Positions 7,223-13,583 of a DNA stretch of 13,947 nt are shown one piece after another (positions within the stretch are counted from its first letter, which is position 1; every line of letters begins with the position of its first letter). A program made the position numbers and the translations under genes. The DNA comes from Chloroflexota bacterium. GTDB taxonomy: Bacteria; Chloroflexota; Dehalococcoidia; Lucifugimonadales; UBA3495. The stretch covers positions 1-13,947 of the forward strand of contig JADFPM010000040.1 in NCBI GenBank assembly GCA_022562335.1, read 5' to 3'. The notes under the pieces are model-generated. The model had not been told where the DNA came from and searched no databases. It saw nothing but the letters and a program-made list of their open reading frames with translations.

Positions 7223-7276
7223 TCTAAAATCGGGGATGTGGCCCCCCGTTGGCGAGCCTAAGCTCACGATTTTAGA
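7223..7276. repeat. 10-bp perfect inverted repeat
   Basis: TCTAAAATCG (7223-7232) and CGATTTTAGA (7267-7276) are perfect inverted arms. They enclose 34 nt that include a GAGC-CTAA-GCTC mini-hairpin (7254-7265). It lies about 130 bp after the tubulin-like operon, inside the repeat-like stretch, and could be the core of a miniature repeat element or an RNA hairpin. Confidence 0.7.
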
Positions 7277-7476
7277 CCCCTGCTGGAGTTTACCTGATCT
7301 CCGCCGAAGGGCTCGGGGTGACCCGTCTGCGGCGGGTGGGGGCTTTTGAGGCAAAGTCTGAATAGGGATGCTGGGGGGATTTGTACGCCGGCCGGTCTAC
7401 CCAGTGTGATATGCCTACGATTTAGACCTTGCCTGAGCGGAACAGTGAAAAAATATCTGGCCGGGCGCAGAGATAT

Positions 7477-7515
7477 GGCCGGGAGAGGTGAAGCAGCACC
7501 CCATCCCGGCCTTTT
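7477..7515 (+). terminator. Terminator-like hairpin after the tubulin-like operon
   Basis: GGCCGGGA (7477-7484) pairs with TCCCGGCC (7504-7511). An inner GGTG/CACC stem (7487-7490/7497-7500) closes an AAGCAG loop, and TTTT follows at 7512-7515. The short T-run supports plus-strand termination only weakly, and the hairpin is 385 bp after the operon's stop. It could also insulate against minus-strand readthrough from minE. Confidence 0.5.
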
Positions 7516-7549
7516 GGCGGAAAACCAAATGTTATAAAAAGATGTGGGC

Positions 7550-7837
7550 CTACGCCGGAGCTAGCTGATTAAGTTCTTTAACCTGGATGTTGGATACCAG
7601 CACCATCAGCTCGTCCAGCCGGCGGATCTCAAACTCTATGAATTCGTCGTCCACCACCATGTAGCGGGAAACCACCTGCCAGATCTCACGCTTCATTTCC
7701 GCCATCAACTCGGGCGATAGGTCCAGGCGGTCCTGGATCAAAACCAGGCGTAGACGGTTGTGGGCCGTTTCTTTGGTCCGCTCCCGGTCTTTGGTGGAAT
7801 CTCGTTGGCTGATCAACCAGCGTAAGAAATCAAGCAT
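7550..7837 (-). CDS. minE: MinE, cell-division topological specificity factor
   Basis: MinE stimulates the MinD ATPase and drives removal of MinCD from the membrane, restricting the division inhibitor away from mid-cell. The 95 aa fit the family (about 85-95). The N-terminus MLDFLRWL is the expected amphipathic membrane-targeting segment. RLRLVLIQDR (about 28-37) matches the MinD-contact region, and LMAEMKREIWQVVSRY plus FIEFEIRRLDELMVLVSNI match the topological-specificity fold. The ATG at 7837 overlaps the end of minD by 8 nt, so translation is probably coupled. Confidence 0.95.
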   Translation of the reverse strand: MLDFLRWLISQRDSTKDRERTKETAHNRLRLVLIQDRLDLSPELMAEMKREIWQVVSRYMVVDDEFIEFEIRRLDELMVLVSNIQVKELNQLAPA

Positions 7838-8648
7838 GGGAATAAGCTCTCCCGTTGATGCCTACCAGTCCCTTGAACCGGGACATGAGACCTGATTTAT
7901 ATTCGATCTCCATCAGGGGCACTTCGTCCCCGTCGACCCTGGCGGCTATTCGCAGGAAAGCCGCCCCCGCTTGAGATTTTTTATCGTGGACCACCGGCAC
8001 GCCCCGGTTGGCTGCGGTGATGGTCCGGTCGTCAACGGGCACCAATCCGATCACGTCGACCGCCAGCAGGTCCACGATATCCCGCTGGTCCATCATGTTG
8101 CCCTGGCGCACCATCCCTGGATTGATCCGGTTTATGATCAGCTTGGGCCGGTGCAGCTCAGAGGCCTCCAGCAGTCCGATGACCCGGTCGGCGTCTCTGA
8201 TGGAGGACACCTCCGGAGTGGTGACCAATATCGCTTCGGTGGCGGCCGCCACCGCGTTTCTGAAGCCCTGTTCTATGCCGGCGGGGCAGTCCATCAGAAC
8301 GTAGTCGAAGTCTTCTTCCAGCTTGGCGCACAGTTCCCTGAGCTGCTCGGGCTCGATGCAGGACTTGTCCCTGGTCTGAGCGGCCGGGATCAGGTATAAC
8401 TCGTGGTTGCTCTTGTCCCGGATCATGGCCTGCTGCAGTTTGCAGGTGCCTTCGATGACATTGACCAGGTCGTAAACGATACGGTTTTCCAGGCCCATGA
8501 TGACATCCAGGTTGCGCAGCCCGATGTCGGTGTCGATGACCACCACCCGGTGGCCGCGCATGGCCAACCCGGTGCCGATGTTGGCGGTGGCGGTGGTTTT
8601 GCCCACCCCGCCCTTACCCGAGGTGATGACTATTGTTCTACCCTTCAT
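7830..8648 (-). CDS. minD: MinD, septum-site-determining ATPase
   Basis: Membrane-cycling ParA/MinD ATPase that recruits MinC. The 272 aa have the deviant Walker A GKGGVGKTT (11-19), the DTDIGLRNLD switch region (about 39-48) and the VLMDCPAG Walker B strand. The C-terminal amphipathic membrane-targeting helix MSRFKGLVGI lies close to the end. The start chosen is the ATG at 8648, with GAGGG (8656-8660) seven bases upstream and MKGRTIVITSGKGG aligning with the family. The frame stays open further upstream, but that extension has no family similarity and overlaps minC. The start overlaps the minC stop by 11 nt. Second gene of the minC-minD-minE operon. Confidence 0.97.
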   Translation of the reverse strand: MKGRTIVITSGKGGVGKTTATANIGTGLAMRGHRVVVIDTDIGLRNLDVIMGLENRIVYDLVNVIEGTCKLQQAMIRDKSNHELYLIPAAQTRDKSCIEPEQLRELCAKLEEDFDYVLMDCPAGIEQGFRNAVAAATEAILVTTPEVSSIRDADRVIGLLEASELHRPKLIINRINPGMVRQGNMMDQRDIVDLLAVDVIGLVPVDDRTITAANRGVPVVHDKKSQAGAAFLRIAARVDGDEVPLMEIEYKSGLMSRFKGLVGINGRAYSHA

Positions 8649-9684
8649 ACAGTATCCCTCTGCTGTACCTGGCAAACCGGCCCTCAAAGGCCGCCACGTA
8701 GATCGAACGCCGCCTAACGTAGGCGATGGTGGGACCGGTGCCGGTTGACTTGTTTCGCTCGCCCCCTGATGGATCGGCCGCCACGCCAACGTGTGGGCCG
8801 ATCTGCAACCGCGGGCTTTCCAGGCGGTAGGCAATGATGACCGCTTTGGTGAGACCTTCGGAGCCGGCGTGGGCCAACCCGCGCAGGGCGCCGAACACGG
8901 TTATGTCACCGGCGGCCACGATCTCTGCCCCCGGATTCACGTCGCCCAATACCACCACGTCACCCTGGTAGCGGATGATTTCGCCGGACCGGCAGGTTGA
9001 CTTGACGAACAGAGCCGTATCGCGGCGGCTTTCCATGTAATCGATCGTGTCAAGGGTGTCCTGGGCCCTGGAGCTCAAGGAGAATAAAGCGTCGGGAGAT
9101 GCGTCATCAGCTAAGCGAGTTGATTTCTTTTCGGGACGTTTTGCCGCTGCCAAACCTGGGCGGGACACCCGGGGTTTTGGCCCTGGTCCGGCTTTGACCG
9201 CATTGACCGGGTTGCCTCTGTCGATAGAGGGACGTGTTTTCCCATTCGATGCGCCCGGAGCTGCTTTGGCCACCGGGGCGGTCACCGGGTACTCATTGTG
9301 GGCGCGCGGCCGGGTCTGCTCCGCGCTTTCTTGGGCCAGGAGAAATCCCGGCGCTTGAGCCGTCGGAGCCGGGGTTATCTTTTTAGGTACGGCAACGGGA
9401 TCTGGCGGCGATGTCTGGGCCAAGGTATCGGGCGAGCACCAGAAGCGTTCCACCGTCAGGCCAGACTCTTGTTCGATGATGGCTTTTAGCTCGTTCAGTT
9501 GCTCCCGGGACCCGATCCTGAGGCCCGCGTTCACCGTGATGCTGCCTTTGGACCAAAGGCCCCGGTTGTCCACCAGATACCTTCGCAGACCGTGGATCAC
9601 CTGGTCGAACGGCAACGTGTCGTCGATGGTGAAATCAACGCTGGTGCCTCTGCCCGTTACCTGAACTACATCGGTGATTAACAT
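8638..9684 (-). CDS. minC: MinC, septum-site-determining inhibitor of FtsZ
   Basis: Inhibitor of FtsZ ring assembly, positioned by MinD. It has 348 aa, longer than the usual 220-260. The N-terminal FtsZ-inhibiting domain is about residues 1-83. The C-terminal beta-helix that dimerises and binds MinD is about 225-348, with the diagnostic FVKSTCRSGEIIRYQGD and VVLGDVNPGAEIVAAGD blocks. They are joined by a linker of about 130 residues rich in Pro, Ala, Lys and Arg (about 90-220), which accounts for the extra length. The ATG at 9684 has AGGA nearby. First gene of the min operon; a TATAAT on the minus strand (9702-9697) lies upstream, but no good -35 box was found and it would give almost no leader. 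Confidence 0.95.
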   Translation of the reverse strand: MLITDVVQVTGRGTSVDFTIDDTLPFDQVIHGLRRYLVDNRGLWSKGSITVNAGLRIGSREQLNELKAIIEQESGLTVERFWCSPDTLAQTSPPDPVAVPKKITPAPTAQAPGFLLAQESAEQTRPRAHNEYPVTAPVAKAAPGASNGKTRPSIDRGNPVNAVKAGPGPKPRVSRPGLAAAKRPEKKSTRLADDASPDALFSLSSRAQDTLDTIDYMESRRDTALFVKSTCRSGEIIRYQGDVVVLGDVNPGAEIVAAGDITVFGALRGLAHAGSEGLTKAVIIAYRLESPRLQIGPHVGVAADPSGGERNKSTGTGPTIAYVRRRSIYVAAFEGRFARYSRGILYEG

Positions 9685-10258
9685 TGGGAGTTCCTGATTA
9701 TACTGACCTTGATTTAGCTGAGCCCGTTGTTGAAGGAATGATCCAACACCCTATTTATCGGCCATCCGCAGGGCCCGTATTCTGCGGGATCCTGCAACCT
9801 AAAAGCACCGCCGGCTCTTGGCCGGTAGCGGCAGATTATGTTATCTCCATTTATAGCAATCACCGTATGGGTAATGCAATGGTTTTCAAGACGAATTTAA
9901 GGATAATTTGAGAATTATGTAAATCTCAGTCGCCGCGGCCGGAACGACATGGCGAAATACCCGTTGGCAACGCCCGGTCGAATCGGCGGGCCGGAAACCG
10001 GCCGTTTACCCGTTTATCGTTTACCCGTTTATATGGAAGTGGTCGGTTTAAACCGAGAGCAGTTCGGAATCCATCCCCAATGTAAAAGCGGGCATCTAAG
10101 GCCGGCGCCAACGGCATGGACGGTACGGTGATGGAGGAATTGGGTCGGGTGAATCAAGGCATACGTATGTTCCTGTGTTAAAATGCGGGTACGTCCTTGG
10201 GCCGTGTCTGACCGGCCCTTTATTTATAAATTCACAATGCCGCCGGGAGTCCTTTCCT
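9685..10258. other. Divergent non-coding spacer between minC and ctpA
   Basis: About 574 bp. It contains a degenerate partial copy of the interspersed repeat on the minus strand (about 9718-9737), a CCGGC/GCCGG hairpin (9811-9815/9821-9825), an AT-rich patch at about 9838-9930, and a perfect 15-bp tandem duplication (10003-10032). A TAAAAT at 10179-10184 could be a -10 for ctpA, but no matching -35 is seen. No gene is convincing here. Confidence 0.6.
10003..10032. repeat. 15-bp perfect tandem duplication upstream of ctpA
   Basis: CGTTTACCCGTTTAT occurs twice back to back (10003-10017 and 10018-10032). Each unit contains two CGTTTA words, so four such words recur every 7-8 bp. It lies about 230 bp before the ctpA start and may be a regulatory cluster or simple slippage. 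Confidence 0.9.
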
Positions 10259-11467
10259 GTGACCAAGTTTGCGACTAAATTTCGATTAAGAATGGTGGTG
10301 CTGGCTCTTGCCGCGTCCATCGCCCTGGCGGCCTTGGTCATCGGTTGCAGCGCTCAGGCGGTGGCGGAAGATCAGGCCACGCCCGATCAAGCCTTGGAAG
10401 GTCTGCCCGACGATTTTCAAAGACTGGCCGACGTTTGGGAATTGCTAAGAAAGGAACATATAGACGGTAAGACCCTGGATGGCCGCGAGATCAGCGATGG
10501 GGCCATAAGGGGAATGCTGCAGGCGCTGGACGATCCGTACGCCTCTTATTTGAGGCCCGAGCAATTCGCCGTGGAATCCCAGGACATCCAGGGCTTTTTT
10601 GAGGGCATAGGCGCCGAAGTCGGCATCCGCAACGGGCTTATCACCATCCTTGCCCCCATGCCCGATGCGCCGGCGGAAAAGGCGGGGATACGCCCCGGTG
10701 ACGCGATCTTGGAGATTGACGGAGAAACCGCCGAGGGCATCACCCTGTTGGAAGCGGTCAACAGAATTCGGGGACGGAAAGGGACCGCGGTGGAGCTGCT
10801 GATCCTCCACGTCAACGAATCCCAGCCCATCCTCATCTCGATCATCCGGGGCGTCATCCCCCTGACCAGCGTCAGGCTTTTGATGCGGATCGGCAGGATC
10901 GGGCACCTGCGGCTATCCAGCTTCAGTGGGACCACCAACGACGAACTGGAAGAGGCGCTGGACCGGTTTAAGAAGGCCGGCGGCGTGGGACTGGTGTTGG
11001 ACCTGAGGAACAACCCCGGAGGGCTGGTATCTTCGGTGGTCGACGTGGCCAGCCAGTTCTTGGATGAAGGCTTGGTCCTCTACCAGATCGATGCCCAAGG
11101 CAAACGCATTGATTGGAAGGTCAAATCCGGCGGCAAAGCCCTGGATATCCCCATGGTGGTGTTGGTTAATGGATTCAGCGCCAGCGCCAGCGAGGTGTTG
11201 TCGGGCACGCTGATCGATCATGGAAGGGCCACCATCATCGGCACCACAACCTTCGGTAAAGGCAGTGTGAACAACCTGTGGCCGTTGGACGACGGTTCCG
11301 GCCTATATTTCACCATCGCCCGGTGGTTCACGCCCTCTGGCGTACAGATCGAAGGCGCCGGCATCGATCCGGACATCGTTCAGGAGAACCCCCAAGACGG
11401 CTCTCAGGACGACCAATTGGACCGGGCCATCGAAGTCCTCCAAATGCAACTGAGCAACAAAGGTTAG
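10259..11467 (+). CDS. ctpA: Carboxyl-terminal processing protease, S41 family, lipoprotein
   Basis: Serine protease with a Ser-Lys dyad that trims or degrades exported proteins outside the membrane. The start chosen is GTG at 10259 (GGGAG nine bases upstream), giving 402 aa; the upstream extension lacks any signal-peptide or family feature. A basic N-terminus and hydrophobic segment (12-29) end in VIGC, so Cys30 is a probable lipidation site. A helical region precedes a PDZ domain (about 113-195; GIGAEVG, AEKAGIRPGDAILEIDG). The protease domain holds LDLRNNPGG, catalytic Ser309 in SASASE and Lys334 in FGKGS. Their 25-residue spacing equals that in E. coli Prc. The smpB gene follows 17 nt downstream, so the two are cotranscribed. 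The lipid anchor is inferred from sequence only. Confidence 0.93.
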   Translation: MTKFATKFRLRMVVLALAASIALAALVIGCSAQAVAEDQATPDQALEGLPDDFQRLADVWELLRKEHIDGKTLDGREISDGAIRGMLQALDDPYASYLRPEQFAVESQDIQGFFEGIGAEVGIRNGLITILAPMPDAPAEKAGIRPGDAILEIDGETAEGITLLEAVNRIRGRKGTAVELLILHVNESQPILISIIRGVIPLTSVRLLMRIGRIGHLRLSSFSGTTNDELEEALDRFKKAGGVGLVLDLRNNPGGLVSSVVDVASQFLDEGLVLYQIDAQGKRIDWKVKSGGKALDIPMVVLVNGFSASASEVLSGTLIDHGRATIIGTTTFGKGSVNNLWPLDDGSGLYFTIARWFTPSGVQIEGAGIDPDIVQENPQDGSQDDQLDRAIEVLQMQLSNKG

Positions 11468-11484
11468 GTGGTCTCGGCTGCATC

Positions 11485-11967
11485 ATGGCAAAAAAGCAAG
11501 CTGTCAAAGACAGGTCCAAGGACCGGGCCATAGCCTCCAACCGGCGGGCATTTTATAATTTTGAGATCCTGGACCGGTATGAGGCCGGCATGGTTTTGAC
11601 CGGCACCGAGATCAAATCCATCCGGGCGGGACGGGTGGACCTGGCCGATGCATACGCCCGGCCCCAGGACGGCGAGCTCTGGCTGGTCAACGCCTACATC
11701 GCCCCCTACGAATCCGCCAGCGCTTACAATCACGATCCCAGGCGGTCTCGCAAGCTGCTGTTGCATAAGAAGGAGATGGCGAACCTGATAGGGTCCGTTC
11801 GCGAAAAGGGTTTGACCATCGTTGCCCTAAGGATCTACATCAGGAATCACGTGGCCAAGGTGGAATTGGCGCTGGCCAAGGGTAAACGCCAATACGACAA
11901 ACGGCAGGCCATCATAAATAAAGAGTTGGATATGGCGGCCCGGCGCTCTATGGGTGCGGTCCGCTGA
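11485..11967 (+). CDS. smpB: SmpB, tmRNA-binding protein of trans-translation
   Basis: SmpB binds tmRNA (SsrA) and delivers it to stalled ribosomes. The 160 aa match the family length. Diagnostic stretches are NRRAFYNFEILDRYEAG (about 19-35), LTGTEIKSIRAGRVDLADAY (from about 38), HDPRRSRKLLLHKKE, and the Lys/Arg-rich C-terminal tail from about 130 (GKRQYDKRQ) that enters the mRNA path. The ATG at 11485 gives the canonical MAKK start; an open frame extends further upstream inside ctpA but has no family similarity. AGGTGG at 11465-11470 is rather far for a ribosome binding site, so coupling to ctpA is likely. No ssrA gene was found in the window. Confidence 0.97.
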   Translation: MAKKQAVKDRSKDRAIASNRRAFYNFEILDRYEAGMVLTGTEIKSIRAGRVDLADAYARPQDGELWLVNAYIAPYESASAYNHDPRRSRKLLLHKKEMANLIGSVREKGLTIVALRIYIRNHVAKVELALAKGKRQYDKRQAIINKELDMAARRSMGAVR

Positions 11968-11991
11968 ACATTGCCCAGCCTTGTCGCCCGT

Positions 11992-12030
11992 ACCGGCTCG
12001 TCAACCCCGGTGGTTGGAGCCGGTTTTTTT
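11992..12030 (+). terminator. Strong intrinsic terminator after ctpA-smpB
   Basis: ACCGGCTC (11992-11999) pairs with GAGCCGGT (12017-12024). An inner CAACC/GGTTG stem (12002-12006/12012-12016) closes a CCGGT loop, with a 2-nt bulge between the stems. A run of seven T (12024-12030) follows. It starts 24 nt after the smpB stop. Confidence 0.92.
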
Positions 12031-12102
12031 CGCCCGGCAGTTGGGCCGAGGGTGAAGTCTGCAGGGCAATCATCTCAAAAGATGGTTCGGCAAGCCTGTC
12101 CT

Positions 12103-12183
12103 GTCCCGCCTGGGGCGGACCAAGGGCTCAGCACGAACGGGCAGAAAGTACCCTCTCCGTTCGTCCTAGAGCTTGTCGAAGGA
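12103..12183. repeat. Head-to-head pair of interspersed repeats (copies D and C)
   Basis: A plus-oriented degenerate copy (12103-12140) starts with a GTCCCGCC/GGCGGAC hairpin and ends GCACGAACGG. It faces a minus-oriented copy (12157-12183) that starts CCGTTCGTCCTAGAGC and ends GTCGAAGGA. Their ACGAACGG/CCGTTCGT ends (12133-12140/12157-12164) pair across a 16-nt loop, with further pairing through GCTC/GAGC. The core matches copies at 1651 and 2625. An accidental translation here gives VLELVEG, a known signature of this repeat. Confidence 0.75.
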
Positions 12184-12244
12184 TGGTCCATTTTGGATAG
12201 ATGGCGTTGAGTGACATTCTAATCAGACAGCCGTTGAACGGTTG

Positions 12245-12250
12245 AGGAGG
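12245..12250 (+). promoter_or_regulatory. Ribosome binding site fixing a TTG start
   Basis: AGGAGG lies six bases before the TTG at 12257. The alternative in-frame TTG at 12242 would sit upstream of this site, so 12257 is preferred. Confidence 0.8.
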
Positions 12251-12256
12251 AATCTA

Positions 12257-12763
12257 TTGATCAGGACCCTGGGAGACAAAACCCCCAAGGTGGCGGAGAC
12301 CGCCTGGATAAGCGAATTCGCCTACGTGGTCGGCGACGTGGAGATAGGCGAATATTCCAGTATTTGGCCCGGCGTCACCATCCGCGGTGACGGAGACGAA
12401 ACGATAGTCATTGGCAATCATGTGAATATCCAGGAAGGATCCGTGGTTCACGGCAGCGGGCTTGTGATCGAGGACTATGTCAGCGTGGGGCATTGCGTCG
12501 TGGTGCATTGCGACCGGGTGGGTGAAGGATCACTTCTGGGCAACAACTGCACCGTCCTGCCCGATGTCGTCCTGGGCAAACATTGCCTGGTGGCCGCCAA
12601 CTCCGCGGTCCTTTCGGGCCAGGTGATACCCGAAGGTTCCTTCATCACCGGGACCCCGGCCACGGTCAAACGCCAGGTTTCCGAATCCCAGATAGAGCAG
12701 ATGCGCCACACCGCCCAAGAGTTGGCGGAACATGCCAAAGCCTTTCGCGACAGCGGGCTTTAG
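12257..12763 (+). CDS. Gamma-class carbonic anhydrase-family protein (left-handed beta-helix)
   Basis: Trimeric left-handed beta-helix protein of the gamma carbonic anhydrase/YrdA/PaaY family, 168 aa, cytoplasmic. Hexapeptide repeats run from about residue 20 to 140 (VGDVEIGEYSSIWPGVTIRGD, then IGNHVNIQEGSVVH). The three zinc/iron histidines expected between subunits are present: one in NIQEGSVVH and two in VGHCVVVH with the family's five-residue spacing. A C-terminal helix (about 140-168) follows GTPATVKRQ. Active carbonic anhydrases have extra catalytic glutamates that I cannot place, so hydration of CO2 is not certain. The start is TTG, set by a strong AGGAGG. It is separated from smpB by a terminator and a repeat pair, and so is probably transcribed alone. 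Confidence 0.9.
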   Translation: MIRTLGDKTPKVAETAWISEFAYVVGDVEIGEYSSIWPGVTIRGDGDETIVIGNHVNIQEGSVVHGSGLVIEDYVSVGHCVVVHCDRVGEGSLLGNNCTVLPDVVLGKHCLVAANSAVLSGQVIPEGSFITGTPATVKRQVSESQIEQMRHTAQELAEHAKAFRDSGL

Positions 12764-12768
12764 AGGCT

Positions 12769-12797
12769 GCAGCTACCCCAAGCGCCGGGCCACCGGC
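12769..12797. repeat. 29-bp direct repeat, left copy
   Basis: Perfect 29-bp match to 13555-13583, starting GCAGCTACCCCAAGC and ending GGGCCACCGGC; flanks differ on both sides. On the minus strand it reads as the last seven codons (PVARRLG) and stop of an LLM oxidoreductase, but with no gene attached. Confidence 0.95.
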
Positions 12798-12842
12798 CAT
12801 CTCTGAGTGATTGATGTGAAGTTCCCAAATGACCGTTCTCTC

Positions 12843-12871
12843 TTGACCTGCCTAACAATCGGTTCCATAAT
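12843..12871 (+). promoter_or_regulatory. Predicted promoter of the vapBC module
   Basis: TTGACC (12843-12848), a 17-nt spacer and CATAAT (12866-12871): five of six matches in each box. It lies 32 nt before the antitoxin ATG and overlaps an operator-like palindrome. Confidence 0.7.
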
Positions 12872-12877
12872 AGAACC
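12861..12877. promoter_or_regulatory. Operator-like palindrome over the vapBC -10 box
   Basis: GGTTCCATAATAGAACC is an inverted repeat of the form GGTTCnATnATnGAACC. It covers the -10 box, as expected for negative autoregulation by the ribbon-helix-helix antitoxin encoded just downstream. Binding is inferred. Confidence 0.65.
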
Positions 12878-12903
12878 AAAATGAAACCATAAAGGGCTCG
12901 ACC

Positions 12904-13134
12904 ATGCCTAATTTGTCCATTAAGAATGTGCCGGAAGGGATTTTGGAAAGCTTAAGGGCGCAAGCCAAACAGCACCACCGGTCCTTACAAGGAGAATTGA
13001 TCTCCATTCTCGAGGAAGCAGTTCAACCCAAGGCTCTTAAAGTCGCCGATGTCCTCCGGATGGTGGCGGCATCCGGGGTGGAAACCCAGCGGGAATCAGT
13101 GCAGATGATCCGGGAAGACCGTGATGCCAGGTAG
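12904..13134 (+). CDS. FitA/VapB-type ribbon-helix-helix antitoxin
   Basis: 76-aa antitoxin of a type II toxin-antitoxin module. The N-terminus MPNLSIKNVPEGILESLRAQAKQHHRSLQGEL has the strand-helix-helix pattern of FitA-like Arc/MetJ repressors: a beta strand (LSIKNVP) for DNA contact, then two helices up to about residue 40. The C-terminal half is charged and would wrap the toxin. AAAGGG lies before the ATG at 12904. The toxin gene overlaps its 3' end by 11 nt. The promoter and a palindrome directly upstream suggest autorepression. Confidence 0.87.
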   Translation: MPNLSIKNVPEGILESLRAQAKQHHRSLQGELISILEEAVQPKALKVADVLRMVAASGVETQRESVQMIREDRDAR

Positions 13135-13510
13135 AGTCGCCGATGCTTCTTTGTTGGCCGCCGTGGCTTTCGGGGAGCCTGAGGCCGCGGCTGCGGCGGC
13201 TTTGATCGGGGAAGCTGACCTGTACGAACCAACCCTTTTAGGATATGAACTGGCCAGTATCGCCCGAAAAAAAATCTCCAATTATCCAGAACAACGGGAT
13301 GGCTTGCTAATGGGTTTGCGGGCGGTCTTGAGTCTGGACATCCATTGGATAGAGCCGGACCATCTTCAAGTCATCGACCTGGCGTTGGAATCCGGGCTTA
13401 GCACTTACGATGCCAGTTATTTACACCTCGCCAGGACTCTAGCCGTTCCATTGGCCACCTATGACCGAAAGATGCGGGTGGCCGCTGAAACGTTGGGGTT
13501 GGATCTCTAG
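13124..13510 (+). CDS. VapC-family PIN-domain toxin ribonuclease
   Basis: 128-aa PIN-domain endoribonuclease, toxin partner of the overlapping antitoxin. The acidic metal-binding residues of the family are all present: Asp in VADAS near the N-terminus, Glu in GYELASIARK, Asp in STYDASYLHLA and Asp in LATYDRKM. The fold and length match VapC. I chose the ATG at 13124, which overlaps the antitoxin stop (13132-13134); a GTG at 13121 is an alternative. CGGGAAG upstream could serve as the ribosome binding site. The RNA target cannot be told. All catalytic residues are intact, so the toxin is probably active. Confidence 0.88.
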   Translation: MPGRVADASLLAAVAFGEPEAAAAAALIGEADLYEPTLLGYELASIARKKISNYPEQRDGLLMGLRAVLSLDIHWIEPDHLQVIDLALESGLSTYDASYLHLARTLAVPLATYDRKMRVAAETLGLDL

Positions 13511-13554
13511 CCCCGGAGCTTTTTAGGTATTTCGGCTTGACCGGGTGCCTGATC

Positions 13555-13583
13555 GCAGCTACCCCAAGCGCCGGGCCACCGGC
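13555..13583. repeat. 29-bp direct repeat, right copy inside the LLM gene 3' end
   Basis: Perfect 29-bp match to 12769-12797. Here it forms the real 3' end of the LLM oxidoreductase gene: the codons for PVARRLG, the stop and four bases beyond. The two copies are 786 bp apart and bracket the vapBC module. Confidence 0.95.

Larger units (their letters stand above)
7093..7549. other. Structured non-coding spacer between convergent operons
   Basis: About 457 bp between the tubulin-like operon and minE. It holds a stretch resembling the intergenic repeats common in Chloroflexota assemblies (CATTCTGAGGAGCGCAGCG near 7190, CTCGGGGTGACC near 7312), a 10-bp inverted repeat (7223-7276) and a G+C-rich hairpin followed by TTTT (7477-7515). 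Next to the last, ATATCT (7453-7458) and AGATAT (7471-7476) form a further short inverted repeat. No coding sequence is convincing. Confidence 0.6.

Noticed and set aside
8649..8834. Upstream extension of MinD to give 334 aa
   Set aside because: The extension overlaps minC and has no MinD similarity. A ribosome binding site lies directly before the ATG at 8648.
10175..10258. Upstream extension of CtpA to an ATG at 10175
   Set aside because: It would put 28 non-conserved residues before the lipoprotein signal. The GTG at 10259 places a basic start and hydrophobic core correctly.
11278..11484. Upstream extension of SmpB to give 229 aa
   Set aside because: It lies wholly inside ctpA in another frame. 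The ATG at 11485 gives the canonical SmpB start.
11971..12210. Short plus-strand frame containing VLELVEG
   Set aside because: This is the translation of an intrinsic terminator and the interspersed repeat, a known source of false proteins.
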